Shown: in pieces, positions 7,419 to 15,768 of the stretch
Layout: every line of letters starts with the position of its first letter
Position numbering within the stretch: the stretch's first letter is position 1
Assembly: GCF_003261635.1 (NCBI RefSeq)
Contig: NZ_QFXK01000091.1
Coordinates: 1 to 64,000 of the forward strand
DNA length: 64,000 nt
Direction of reading: 5' to 3'
Origin: Kribbella monticola
Lineage (GTDB): Bacteria > Actinomycetota > Actinomycetes > Propionibacteriales > Kribbellaceae
Position numbers and translations under genes: made by a program
Notes under the pieces: model-generated
Seen by the model: only the letters and a program-made list of their open reading frames with translations
The model's database searches: none
What the model was told of the DNA's origin: nothing

Positions 7419-9049
7419 ACCCGTCCACGGCGTTTGCGACTGTGGTGGTCGACGAGCTGATCCGGTCCGGCGTACGGGAAGCCGTGCTGGCGCCCGGGTC
7501 GCGCAGTGCGCCGCTGGCGTTGGCCTTAGCTGCAGCTGATCGCGAGGGTCGCCTGCGACTGCACGTGCGCATCGACGAACGTACTGCGGGGTTCCTGGCG
7601 ATCGGCCTGATTCGCGGCACCGGGCTGCCGGTGCCCGTGGTGACGACGTCCGGTACTGCGGTGGTCAACCTGCACCCGGCTGTTCTCGAGGCGTCGCACA
7701 GCGGGCTGCCGTTGATCGTGCTGAGCGCCGACCGCCCACCTGAGCTGCGGGGGAGCGGGGCGAACCAGACGACGGACCAGCTCAAAGTGTTCGGCTCTGC
7801 TGTGCGGTTGTTCCACGAGGTCGGTACGCCGGTGCGGGAGCTCGGGCAGATGGCGTACTGGCGGTCGACGATCGCGCGTGCTGTCTCTGCTGCTGTCGGG
7901 GCGCGTACTGCCGATCCGGGGCCGGTGCAGCTCAACTGTGCATTGGCCGAGCCGCTGGTGCCCGATGAGTCTGCGGATTGGCCCGAATCGCTTGAGGGAC
8001 GCAGTGGTCCTTGGACGAGTGTTCACGCGGGTGCTGCGCAGCCGACTGCGGTTTCTGCTGGTCCGAAGACGGTTGTGGTCGCTGGTGACGGCGCGTCTCA
8101 GGCAGCGCGGCTCACTGCCGAGGCTGGGCGCTGGCCGCTCTTCGCGGAACCCTCCAGTCGCGCGCGGACGGGGCCTGCGGTGATTTCGGCGTACAGGTTG
8201 TTGCTGTCTTCCGAGCTAGGCGACGAGATCGAACGGGTGCTGGTATTCGGGCATCCGACGCTGTCCCGGCCGATCTCTCGGTTGCTTGCCCGGCCGGATG
8301 TGGAGGTCGTGGTCGTCGCGCCGACCGGGTTGTGGCCGGATGCCGGTCGTCGCGCTGCTGCAGTGGTGACTGGGCTGGAGGTGACCGCTGCTGACGACAC
8401 GGACTGGCTGGCGCGGTGGCAGCACGCGGACCAGGTGGCCCGGCCCGCTATCGACAAGGTGCTGGCCGAGGGGCTCACCGGCCCGGCGATCGCGGTGATC
8501 GTGGCGGAAGCGGCCGGAGCGGACGGCATGCTGGTCGTTGCCTCATCGAACTCCGTGCGCGACCTGGACCTCGCGCCCGTCGTACCGATCCGCACCATCG
8601 CGAACCGCGGCCTCGCCGGCATCGACGGCACCCTGTCGACCGCGGTGGGAGCCGCCTTGGCGAACGGCGGCGCAACCCACGCCCTCGTTGGCGATCTGGC
8701 GTTCCTGCACGACTTCAACGGCCTGGTGATCGGCCCGGACGAACCACGTCCCGATCTACGTATCGTCGTCGTCAACGACAACGGCGGCGGCATCTTCTCC
8801 ACCCTCGAGCAAGGCTCCGAAGCCCACGCCACCCACTTCGACCGCATCTTCGGCACCCCCCACAACACCAACCTCGCCGCCCTCTGCGCCGCCACCAACA
8901 TCCCCCACCACCTGGTCACCACCCAAGAAACCCTCCGCGCCGCCCTGACCCCCACAATCGCCGGCATCACCGTCATAGAAGCCCACCTAAACCGCACCAC
9001 CCACCGCCCCTTAGCCAGCCAACTCCTGCAAGCAGTCAGACAGTCGTAG
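7415..9049 (+). CDS. menD: SEPHCHC synthase (2-oxoglutarate decarboxylase-type ThDP enzyme)
   Basis: A 544-residue thiamine-diphosphate enzyme that adds the succinic semialdehyde unit of 2-oxoglutarate to isochorismate. The N-terminal Pyr domain begins 'STAFATVVVDELIRSGVREAVLAPGSRSAPLA' (typical MenD), and the C-terminal ThDP/Mg motif is 'GDLAFLHDFNG...VVNDNGGGIF' near residues 425-460. ATG 7415 gives the family start; an in-frame upstream extension to 7364 lies inside menC. Base use changes in the last 250 bp, which are very C-rich third positions. Its end overlaps the convergent mannosyltransferase by 14 bp. Confidence 0.94.
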   Translation: MNPSTAFATVVVDELIRSGVREAVLAPGSRSAPLALALAAADREGRLRLHVRIDERTAGFLAIGLIRGTGLPVPVVTTSGTAVVNLHPAVLEASHSGLPLIVLSADRPPELRGSGANQTTDQLKVFGSAVRLFHEVGTPVRELGQMAYWRSTIARAVSAAVGARTADPGPVQLNCALAEPLVPDESADWPESLEGRSGPWTSVHAGAAQPTAVSAGPKTVVVAGDGASQAARLTAEAGRWPLFAEPSSRARTGPAVISAYRLLLSSELGDEIERVLVFGHPTLSRPISRLLARPDVEVVVVAPTGLWPDAGRRAAAVVTGLEVTAADDTDWLARWQHADQVARPAIDKVLAEGLTGPAIAVIVAEAAGADGMLVVASSNSVRDLDLAPVVPIRTIANRGLAGIDGTLSTAVGAALANGGATHALVGDLAFLHDFNGLVIGPDEPRPDLRIVVVNDNGGGIFSTLEQGSEAHATHFDRIFGTPHNTNLAALCAATNIPHHLVTTQETLRAALTPTIAGITVIEAHLNRTTHRPLASQLLQAVRQS

Positions 9050-10463
9050 CCGGAACGCGCGCGGGTCGTGCGGGCTGCAGGGTGGGGAGGTTGGTTAGGA
9101 GGGTGGTTAGGAGCAGGAGGACGAGGGAGGTGGTGACGAGGATGGGGATGGCGGCGCCGCGGAGGGAGGAGTTGAGGGGGGCGGCGATGGTGAGGATGGT
9201 GCTGGCGCCGATGAGGGCGGTGGTGAGGCGGCGGCCAGGGCGGGCTACGGCGAGGAACGGTAGGCACCAGACGAAGTACCAGTCGTGAGCTGTGGGGCCG
9301 AGGAGAATCACCGCCAGTAAGGCGATTCCTACAGCGCGGGCTGCGTTGTGGATGGAGGAGCGCAGGCTTAGGGCGGCGATCAGGGCCAGTGCCATGAGCA
9401 TGCCGATGAGGCGGACGAGCTGCAGGGCTTGAGCGGCTGCGGTGGTGTCGCCTAGCCAGCTGAGTAGGGCGGAGGCGCCCAGGCCGATGAGGTTGGCGAT
9501 GGACAGCGGTGAGCGGACGAGGCCTGGTACGCCGAGGGCGCTCAGCCAGCCTGAGCCGACGCCTGTCAGTTCACCGATGGTTGCCAGGGTTACTACGGCG
9601 ACCACGCCGGCTATGGCGAGACTGGCCAGCCGTAGTCGAGGTCGAGCCAGTGGGCTCATCACCGCGGCGATCGCGATCACCACCAGGCCGCCAGGGAGCT
9701 TCACAGCTGCTGCAGCTCCCGCTAGTACCGCAGCAGTTCCCCAATGACCAGTGAGAGCCACCGCGAAGGCTGCGCAAGCAATGCCGAGCATCAGTACGTC
9801 GTTGTGCGCAGCACCCAGGCCGTGCGTGATCAGCACTGGGTTGGCGACCACCAGCCAGGTCGCGATCGTCGGGTCCACTCTGCAGGCGACGGCGAGTCGC
9901 GGTACCGCCCAGGCGATCAGCACGATGCCCAGCAGCGCCAGGGCGCGGTGCGCGAGCATCAGGAGATACGGGTCGAGCGTCAGGCGCGCCAGCGCACCGC
10001 CGTACGCGAGTGGCACGGGTCCGTACGGCGCTGGAGTCGCCATCCACATCGGATCGACTGCCTCGACGATGTGGCCTGACAAGGCACCCGGCCCCACGGC
10101 GTACGGGTCGAAGCCCTTTGCTACCAGGGCTCCCTGCGCGGCGTAGCTCCAGGCATCCCTGCTGAACAGTGGAGGCATCAGCAGCAGCGGCGTGCTCCAG
10201 GCGATCACCAGGGGAGTGATGCGATGCCGTACGCCGGCCAGTACATCGCGGCCGATCGACAGCCACGCCCACACCATCAGCCCGAGCCCACCGACCATGA
10301 ACGCCAACCCGGTCATCCGTCCGGGCAGTGTTGCTCGCAGCTCGCTGGTGATCGGCAGTGAGGCCACCCAGGAGGACTCCGGTACTACGGACGTCACCAG
10401 CGAGGCGGCTGCTACTACGCACGCGCCTACCGCACCACGGACCAAGGGCGAAGGCAGGCGCAT
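9036..10463 (-). CDS. MptB-like polyprenol-phosphomannose alpha-1,6-mannosyltransferase
   Basis: A 475-residue polytopic membrane glycosyltransferase of the GT-C fold, with about 12 hydrophobic segments. The region 'PPLFSRDAWSYAAQGALV' near residues 95-112 carries the acidic catalytic loop typical of MptB, and 'YGPVPLAYG', 'GAAHNDVLMLG' and 'TAHDWYFVWCLPFL' also fit that family. MptB elongates the mannan backbone of lipomannan in mycolate-group actinobacteria. Start set at ATG 10463 (MRLPSPLVRG); an upstream extension would run into the terminator hairpin. Confidence 0.75.
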   Translation of the reverse strand: MRLPSPLVRGAVGACVVAAASLVTSVVPESSWVASLPITSELRATLPGRMTGLAFMVGGLGLMVWAWLSIGRDVLAGVRHRITPLVIAWSTPLLLMPPLFSRDAWSYAAQGALVAKGFDPYAVGPGALSGHIVEAVDPMWMATPAPYGPVPLAYGGALARLTLDPYLLMLAHRALALLGIVLIAWAVPRLAVACRVDPTIATWLVVANPVLITHGLGAAHNDVLMLGIACAAFAVALTGHWGTAAVLAGAAAAVKLPGGLVVIAIAAVMSPLARPRLRLASLAIAGVVAVVTLATIGELTGVGSGWLSALGVPGLVRSPLSIANLIGLGASALLSWLGDTTAAAQALQLVRLIGMLMALALIAALSLRSSIHNAARAVGIALLAVILLGPTAHDWYFVWCLPFLAVARPGRRLTTALIGASTILTIAAPLNSSLRGAAIPILVTTSLVLLLLTTLLTNLPTLQPARPARVPATTV

Positions 10464-10505
10464 GGTCGCGACGATAGAGGCCGCAGGCGACGCAGTTATG
10501 AACAA

Positions 10506-10542
10506 CCGCTTGCGCCCGAAGAACGTCTTCGGGCGCAAGCGG
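10506..10542 (-). terminator. Perfect 17-bp stem hairpin, likely terminator of the ABC operon
   Basis: A perfect 17-bp inverted repeat (CCGCTTGCGCCCGAAGA and its complement) encloses a 3-base loop, 33 bp beyond the stop of the leftward ABC permease. On the minus strand it is followed by TTGTTCAT, a weak T-rich tail. It fits an intrinsic terminator that ends the ABC transcript before the mannosyltransferase gene. Confidence 0.75.
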
Positions 10543-10572
10543 CTACGGCATCAAGGCGGCTACGGCATCAAG
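10539..10572. repeat. 17-bp perfect tandem duplication
   Basis: GCGGCTACGGCATCAAG occurs twice head to tail (10539-10555 and 10556-10572), between the terminator stem and the ABC permease stop. It looks like a recent slippage duplication. Confidence 0.85.
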
Positions 10573-10574
10573 GG

Positions 10575-11339
10575 CTAGGCGGATTCCTTGCGGAATGTGC
10601 GGGCGCCGACGGTGAGGCCGACGATCGTCAGCAGTACTACCCAGAACAGACCCCACAGTGACGAGCTGCTGCCGATGTCACCGCGGAAGAGCGCGCGTAC
10701 GCCGTTCACCACGTGCTTGAGCGGGCTGATGTCGGACAGCCGCTGCAACCACTTCGGGCCGATCTGCATCGGCAGCAGGATGCCGGACAGCAGCAGCAAC
10801 GGCATCGCGATCCCGTTGAGCAGCGGCGCGAGTGCGTCCTCGCTCTTGGTGATGAGCGCTACGGAGTACGACAGTGAGGCGAACGTCGCGCCCAGCAGGG
10901 CCACGATCACCAGCGACAGCAGTACGCCGCCCCACGGCGCGCGCAGGCCCATCGGGATCGACACCACCAGCAGCAGGATCGACTGCACGACGAGGACCAC
11001 CACGTCACGTAGTACGCGGCCTGCCATCAGTGCGATCCGGGACGCCGGGGTGACCCGGTCCGCCTCGATCACGCCGGCCCTGTACTCCGCGATCAGGCCG
11101 AAACCGACGAACATCGCGCCGAACATGCCGAGCTGAACGATCAGGCCGGGGATGAACACCTGGTAGGCGTTGGTGGTCGCGCCCTGGCTGATCTGCGCGG
11201 TGATCGGCTTCAGCAACGGGCCGAACAGGAACAGGTACATCAGCGGCTGGCTGAGCATCAGGATCGACCACATCGGATTGCGCAGCGACAACCGCATCGC
11301 CCGGTTGAACACGATCCACGTCTCCTGCAGCGTCCTCAT
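10575..11339 (-). CDS. ABC-2 type transporter permease (DrrB-like)
   Basis: A 254-residue membrane protein with six hydrophobic segments and the ABC-2 permease pattern (PLMYLFLFGPLL, GLIAEYRAGVIEADRVTPASR, LLLSGILLPM, LKHVVNGVRALFRG). Such proteins form the membrane channel of drug or lipid exporters of the daunorubicin-resistance type. Its ATG overlaps the TGA of the upstream ATPase gene by 4 bp, so the two subunits are made together. The exported substrate is not evident. Confidence 0.88.
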   Translation of the reverse strand: MRTLQETWIVFNRAMRLSLRNPMWSILMLSQPLMYLFLFGPLLKPITAQISQGATTNAYQVFIPGLIVQLGMFGAMFVGFGLIAEYRAGVIEADRVTPASRIALMAGRVLRDVVVLVVQSILLLVVSIPMGLRAPWGGVLLSLVIVALLGATFASLSYSVALITKSEDALAPLLNGIAMPLLLLSGILLPMQIGPKWLQRLSDISPLKHVVNGVRALFRGDIGSSSSLWGLFWVVLLTIVGLTVGARTFRKESA

Positions 11340-12322
11340 GCCGCGGCCTCCTCGTCAGCCGGTACTGCGTGGTCCTCGTCGCGCAGAGAGCGGCCGGTCA
11401 TCGTCAGGAACACGTCGTCCAGTGTCGGGCGGCGCACCTCGACCCCGTTCAACTCGATGCCCTGGGCATCGATCGAGCGGAGCAGGCCCGGAAGGATCGA
11501 ACCACCCTTCGGGATCCGGAACGCGACCACGTCGCCATCGGTCTCGATCGCGACCGCGCCGTCGAGTTCGGCGACGATCTTGCTGGCGGCCGGGGCCTGT
11601 GAGGCGTCGGTGAGGCTGAGCCGTACGCCGTCGCCGGAGACCTGCTGCTTCAGCTCCTCGGGGTTGCCGGAGGCAACGATCTTGCCGTGGTCGATGACCA
11701 GGATCCGGTCGCAGAGCGCGTCCGCCTCGTCGAGGTAGTGCGTGGTGAGGAAGATCGTCGCGCCGCGCTCGCGGAGGCCGCGGATGTGCTCCCAGAGGTT
11801 GGCCCGGGCCTGCGGGTCGAGACCGGTGGTCGGCTCGTCGAGGAAGATCAGCTTCGGGTCGTGGATCAGGCCCATCACGATGTCGAGGCGGCGGCGCTGA
11901 CCACCCGACAAGGTTTTGCACTGGCGGCGCCACAGGCCGGGGAGATCGAGCTCGTCGAACATGCGCTGACCGTCAGCGATCGCCTGCTTCTTGCTCACGC
12001 CGCACAAACGCGCGTGGTCGACGACTTCGTCGCCGGCGATCGCCTCGGGCAGCGTGGAGCCGCTCTGTGGCACGTAGCCGATGCGGCGGCGGACGCCGAC
12101 CGGGTCCTCGGCGAGGTCGCAGCCCGCGACGGTCGCGGAGCCGCTGGTCGGCTTGATCAGGGTCGCCAGCATCCGCATGGTGGTGGTCTTGCCGGCGCCG
12201 TTCGGGCCGAGGAAGCCGACGATCTCCCCGTCGGCGACGTTCAGGTCTACCCCCTGCACGGCCTGCACCTGGCCGCGCTTGGTCTTGAAGGTGCGGACAA
12301 GCCCGCGAGCTTCGATCATCAT
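11336..12322 (-). CDS. ABC transporter ATP-binding protein (DrrA-like)
   Basis: A 328-residue ATPase. Walker A GPNGAGKTTT is near residues 40-49, the signature LSGGQRRRLDI near 138-148, Walker B LIFLDEPTTGLD near 158-169 and the switch H in 'FLTTHYLDEAD'. The DrrA-type C-terminal extension (residues ~230-320, ending 'RRPTLDDVFLTMTGR') is present. Start ATG 12322 lies only 8 bp from a predicted -10 box, so the message may be nearly leaderless. It lies downstream of padR and behind a repeat-rich operator, which suggests PadR control. Confidence 0.92.
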   Translation of the reverse strand: MMIEARGLVRTFKTKRGQVQAVQGVDLNVADGEIVGFLGPNGAGKTTTMRMLATLIKPTSGSATVAGCDLAEDPVGVRRRIGYVPQSGSTLPEAIAGDEVVDHARLCGVSKKQAIADGQRMFDELDLPGLWRRQCKTLSGGQRRRLDIVMGLIHDPKLIFLDEPTTGLDPQARANLWEHIRGLRERGATIFLTTHYLDEADALCDRILVIDHGKIVASGNPEELKQQVSGDGVRLSLTDASQAPAASKIVAELDGAVAIETDGDVVAFRIPKGGSILPGLLRSIDAQGIELNGVEVRRPTLDDVFLTMTGRSLRDEDHAVPADEEAAA

Positions 12323-12329
12323 GGTCGGT

Positions 12330-12364
12330 AGTCTGACCGCTCAACATTGACTAGTCAACATTGA
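12330..12364 (-). promoter_or_regulatory. Promoter and putative PadR operator of the ABC exporter
   Basis: On the minus strand TTGACT (12358-12353), a 17-bp spacer and CAGACT (12335-12330) form a promoter just before the ATPase start. Two copies of TCAACATTGA (12341-12350 and 12355-12364) overlap the -35. Each is itself a TCAA-N2-TTGA palindrome, and together they create the 12-bp palindrome TTGACTAGTCAA (12347-12358). A dimeric repressor, most likely the adjacent PadR, would block the polymerase here. Sequence is direct; the regulator is inferred. Confidence 0.65.
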
Positions 12365-12391
12365 TTAAATCCCCAAGCGCTGGTGGCCCCG

Positions 12392-13018
12392 TCAGGAGGG
12401 CGGCTCCGGGATGGTTTGCCAGTCTTCGAGCATGGCGGGGGTGGGCGTCCAGTCGGGGGGCTCGCCCGCGAAGGAGTAGGCGCCGGCCGCGACTCGGTCG
12501 TGGAAGGAGCGGGTCCACTCGAGCTCGCCGCGGTCGCGGGCGGTGGTGATGCGGAACATCTCGACCACGTGGTTCGGCGTACCGGGGTCCTCCTCGACCT
12601 GGCGTTCGGCGAAGGGTTCGGCCTTGGCGAGCTGCTCCAGTTGCACGATCCGCGACTCGAGCGCCGCGAGCACCTCGTCGCGGCGCAGTGACCACAGGAA
12701 GCTGAGCGCAGCCTGCATCTGGTCCGGCCGGAACCCGTCGACGTTCCACAGCGACTTCCGCAGCAGCGTGAAGTACTCCGCCTCGCCGTCGACGGTCAGC
12801 TTGTACGACGTACGCCCCGGCTTGTTTCCGGCATCTCCTTCGAGTTCCAGCAGCAACCCGTGCTTGGCCAGCGTGCGCAACCCGGTGTAGATCGAACCAG
12901 GGTTGATGTTCGCCCACTCCTGCACGTTCCAGGTCAGCAGCTCGCGGCGCAGCTGGTAGCCGTACGCCGGCTGAAAGATCCGGACGACCCCGAGGAGCAG
13001 CAACCGCGTGGTGGACAT
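12392..13018 (-). CDS. PadR-family transcriptional regulator
   Basis: A 208-residue PadR regulator. The N-terminal winged helix covers residues 5-85 ('LLLGVVRIFQPAYGYQLRREL ... NPGSIYTGLRTLAKHGLL' and the wing 'GRTSYKLTVDGEAEYFTLL'). The C-terminal half is the helical dimerisation region. PadR proteins commonly repress a neighbouring efflux pump until a drug binds. It is encoded directly upstream of, and in the same direction as, the ABC exporter. A minus-strand -10-like TACACT (13030-13025) ends 6 bp from the ATG, so the mRNA may be leaderless. Confidence 0.88.
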   Translation of the reverse strand: MSTTRLLLLGVVRIFQPAYGYQLRRELLTWNVQEWANINPGSIYTGLRTLAKHGLLLELEGDAGNKPGRTSYKLTVDGEAEYFTLLRKSLWNVDGFRPDQMQAALSFLWSLRRDEVLAALESRIVQLEQLAKAEPFAERQVEEDPGTPNHVVEMFRITTARDRGELEWTRSFHDRVAAGAYSFAGEPPDWTPTPAMLEDWQTIPEPPS

Positions 13019-13024
13019 GGTCGC

Positions 13025-13066
13025 AGTGTAAATCGGCTGACCACGACCCCGCGCCAGGCGTAACGT
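13025..13066. promoter_or_regulatory. Divergent promoter region padR / GNAT pair
   Basis: In the 56-bp gap, the plus strand has TGACCA (13038-13043), a 17-bp spacer and TAACGT (13061-13066), which ends 8 bp before the ATG of the acetyltransferase. The minus strand has TACACT 6 bp before padR. Both transcripts would be leaderless or nearly so. The -35 matches are weak. Confidence 0.4.
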
Positions 13067-13074
13067 CCGTACGC

Positions 13075-13908
13075 ATGGAGTTGCGTGTGACCACCGATCC
13101 GGCCGAATTCCAGGCGACCACGTTCGCCTTCCTGCAAACCGATCCGGTACTGCACACGATCATCATGAGCAACGTCGCCGAGCGCGCAGCCGGCACCTAC
13201 CGCCGCGAAGACGGCGTCGGACATTACGTCTCCGTCCACGACGACAGCGGTGCAGTGATCGGGGCCGCGATGCGTACGGCGGGTCGGCCGGTCTACCTCG
13301 GCGCACTGCCCGAGTCCTTGGCCGGCCCGGTGGCCGACTCCTACCTCGGCGTACTGACCGATCTCAGCGCCGTCGCAGGAGACCGCCCTGCCGCGAGCGC
13401 CTTCGCGAAGCGCTGGACCGATGCCCGTGGCGTGACCGCCACCGAGACCAAGGCCACCCGGCTACACAAGCTCGGCGAGCTCACAACCCTTGAAGCGACT
13501 GGCGGAAGTCCTCGGCTGATGACGGCGGACGACGTACAGCTGGCCGCTGAATGGGTGGCAGTCGACTTCCGGGAAGAGCTCGGCGGCGTCGATGTCGAGT
13601 GGGCCGAGCGTCACCTGAAGGACGGCACGCTGTGGTTCTGGGAGGTCGACGGTAGGCCGGTGAGCATGGTCGGCCATCACCTTCCGCTGTTCAGCGTCTG
13701 CCGGGTGGGGCCGGTCTACACGCCCGCCGAGTTCCGCCGAAACGGGTACGCCGGTGCGCTGACCAGCCACGTCTCCGCCAGGATCCTTGCCGACGGCAAC
13801 CAGTCCTGCCTCTACACCGACCTCGCCAACCCGACGTCGAACAAGATCTACCACCAGATCGGCTACCGCCCCGTCGCCGACTTCGTCGATCTCGTCTTCA
13901 CCGCATGA
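13075..13908 (+). CDS. GNAT family N-acetyltransferase (first of a duplicated pair)
   Basis: A 277-residue protein with an N-terminal region (residues 1-130) and a C-terminal GNAT domain. The acetyl-CoA loop is 'VYTPAEFRRNGYAGALTSHVSARIL', followed by 'CLYTDLANPTSNKIYHQIGYRPVADFV', a typical C-terminal acetyltransferase signature. It is a clear paralogue of the next gene (shared 'DPVL-(H/N)-T' and an identical tail). Its TGA overlaps the next ATG. Substrate unknown. Confidence 0.85.
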   Translation: MELRVTTDPAEFQATTFAFLQTDPVLHTIIMSNVAERAAGTYRREDGVGHYVSVHDDSGAVIGAAMRTAGRPVYLGALPESLAGPVADSYLGVLTDLSAVAGDRPAASAFAKRWTDARGVTATETKATRLHKLGELTTLEATGGSPRLMTADDVQLAAEWVAVDFREELGGVDVEWAERHLKDGTLWFWEVDGRPVSMVGHHLPLFSVCRVGPVYTPAEFRRNGYAGALTSHVSARILADGNQSCLYTDLANPTSNKIYHQIGYRPVADFVDLVFTA

Positions 13909-14747
13909 CGCCGGCGATCCGCGCGACCGGCGACCCGGTCGAGTTCAAGGCAACGGTCTTTCCCTTCCTGCAAAGGGATCCTGTCCTCAACACCGCCCTG
14001 CTGAGCAACGTCGACGGCCGGATCCAGGGCATCATGCACGACCCCGAGCCACCGCTGTTCGTCTCGCTCCACGACGGCGACGAGGTGGTCGGCGCAGTCG
14101 TCAGTACTGCGTTACGGGGCATCATCCTGGGAGCCCTCGCCGACGACTTGGTCCCGCCACTCGTCGACGTACTGGCTGAGCTGGTTCCTGGAGCAGACTC
14201 GGTGGAGGGTACGCCGAGCGCGGCGCGCCTCTTCGCCGAACTGTTCGCCGCCCGCGTCGGCAAAAGCTTCCAAGAGATCCGGGGCCTGCGATTGCACCAG
14301 CTCATCACCTTCGCCGAACAGAAGGCCGCCGGCACTCCCAGGCTGGCAAAGGAGACGGACCTCGAGGTCGCGGCCGAACTCTTCCGTGGCTACAGCGCCG
14401 AGCTAGGCCACGACTCGACGGGCGCCACGGCGCACGAGTGGCTCCGGCGCAGGATCGGCCTCGAGCGGGTCTGGCTCTGGGAGGACTCCGAACGTGTGGT
14501 GAGCCTGGTCGGCCAGAACGCCACGATCTTCGGTGCGACGCGGGTCGGCCCGGTCTACACGCCACCGAAGTACCGCGGCCACGGGTACGCGAGCGCGTTG
14601 ACCGCTCATGTCACGCAACAGATCCGCGCGACCGGCTCGGAAGCGTGCCTCTTCACCGACCTCGCCAACCCGACCTCGAACAAGATCTACCACCAGATCG
14701 GCTACCGCCCCGTCGCCGACTTCGTCGGCTTCTCCTTCCAACTCTAG
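13905..14747 (+). CDS. GNAT family N-acetyltransferase (second of a duplicated pair)
   Basis: A 280-residue paralogue of the preceding gene with the same architecture: 'GDPVEFKATVFPFLQRDPVLNTALLSN' at the start, 'VYTPPKYRGHGYASALTAHVTQQI' as the acetyl-CoA loop and 'CLFTDLANPTSNKIYHQIGYRPVADFV' at the end. The proteins differ through most of their length, yet a 74-bp stretch near the 3' ends is almost identical at DNA level. ATG 13905 overlaps the upstream stop. The serine hydrolase follows after 13 bp, so three genes may share one transcript. Confidence 0.85.
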   Translation: MTPAIRATGDPVEFKATVFPFLQRDPVLNTALLSNVDGRIQGIMHDPEPPLFVSLHDGDEVVGAVVSTALRGIILGALADDLVPPLVDVLAELVPGADSVEGTPSAARLFAELFAARVGKSFQEIRGLRLHQLITFAEQKAAGTPRLAKETDLEVAAELFRGYSAELGHDSTGATAHEWLRRRIGLERVWLWEDSERVVSLVGQNATIFGATRVGPVYTPPKYRGHGYASALTAHVTQQIRATGSEACLFTDLANPTSNKIYHQIGYRPVADFVGFSFQL

Positions 14748-14760
14748 AAAGAGTGTGCGG

Positions 14761-15768
14761 ATGCCCCTCCAGGAGCAACGACTGCAGGCTGTCCTCGATT
14801 CGCTCGTCAGCGCGGGTGCCGCCGGAGTACTGGCGCAGTACCGGGACGGGGACGAGGTCTGGAGCGGGGCGAGTGGTGTCGCGGAGCTCGGTCGTCCGGA
14901 TGCGGTCGATCCGGCCGGGTCGTTTCGGATGGCCAGCGTGACCAAGACCTTCACTGCGACCGTTGTCCTGCAGTTGGTCGGCGAAGGCGTGCTGAGCCTC
15001 GACGACTCCTTGGAGCGTTGGCTTCCGGGCATGGTTCCTGGTGGCGACGGGATCACCCTTCGCCACCTGCTCAACCACACGAGCGGGCTCTACAACTACA
15101 CCCAGGATCTACCCGACGCCGCCGGGATCGTCAGGGATCGCTTCCTGCATTGGGATCCCGCTCGCGCGGTCACGATGGCGACGTCGCACGACCCGCTGTT
15201 CGAGCCCGGTACGGCGTGGTCGTACTCGAACACCAACTTCGTCCTGCTGGGACTGGTGATCGAGGCGGCGACCCGCAGTACCTATGCGACTGAGCTGGAA
15301 AGCCGCATCCTGAAGCCGCTCGGGTTGCAGCAGACCTCACTCCCCGGGGACGAGGTCGCCCTGCCGGAACCGCACGCCCACGGATACCTGGCAGTGGACG
15401 ACGAGCTGGTCGACATCACTGAGTTCAACGCCACCCAAGCATGGTCCGCAGGCGGCATGGTCTCAACGGCGGCCGACCTCAACCGCTTCTTCGCCGCCCT
15501 GCTGACCGGCAAACTCCTCCGCCCGGCCGAGCTAGAGGCCATGCTGACGACCCGGCCCACGGACGCCGACCACCACGCCAACGGCCTCGGCATCAGTCGC
15601 CTAACGCTGGCGAACCTCGTCGTCTGGGGCCACACCGGCGGCATCTTCGGCTACTCCACCTGGAGCTACCACTCCACCGACGCCACCCGCCAAGTCACCC
15701 TCTCCCTCACCACCACCGACAAACCAGGCCCAGAAGCCGAGGACGTCCTCACAGCGCTGTTCGGCTGA
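14761..15768 (+). CDS. Serine hydrolase / class C beta-lactamase-family protein
   Basis: A 335-residue penicillin-binding-protein-like hydrolase. The nucleophile motif SVTK is at residues 59-62, YSN at 155-157, and HTGG, replacing the KTG box, near residue 292 in 'VVWGHTGGIFGYST'. This arrangement is usual in D-alanyl-D-alanine carboxypeptidase/esterase members of the family rather than true AmpC. No signal peptide is visible, so a cytoplasmic esterase or peptidase is likely. ATG 14761 follows AAAGAG; longer frames upstream overlap the GNAT gene. Confidence 0.87.
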   Translation: MPLQEQRLQAVLDSLVSAGAAGVLAQYRDGDEVWSGASGVAELGRPDAVDPAGSFRMASVTKTFTATVVLQLVGEGVLSLDDSLERWLPGMVPGGDGITLRHLLNHTSGLYNYTQDLPDAAGIVRDRFLHWDPARAVTMATSHDPLFEPGTAWSYSNTNFVLLGLVIEAATRSTYATELESRILKPLGLQQTSLPGDEVALPEPHAHGYLAVDDELVDITEFNATQAWSAGGMVSTAADLNRFFAALLTGKLLRPAELEAMLTTRPTDADHHANGLGISRLTLANLVVWGHTGGIFGYSTWSYHSTDATRQVTLSLTTTDKPGPEAEDVLTALFG

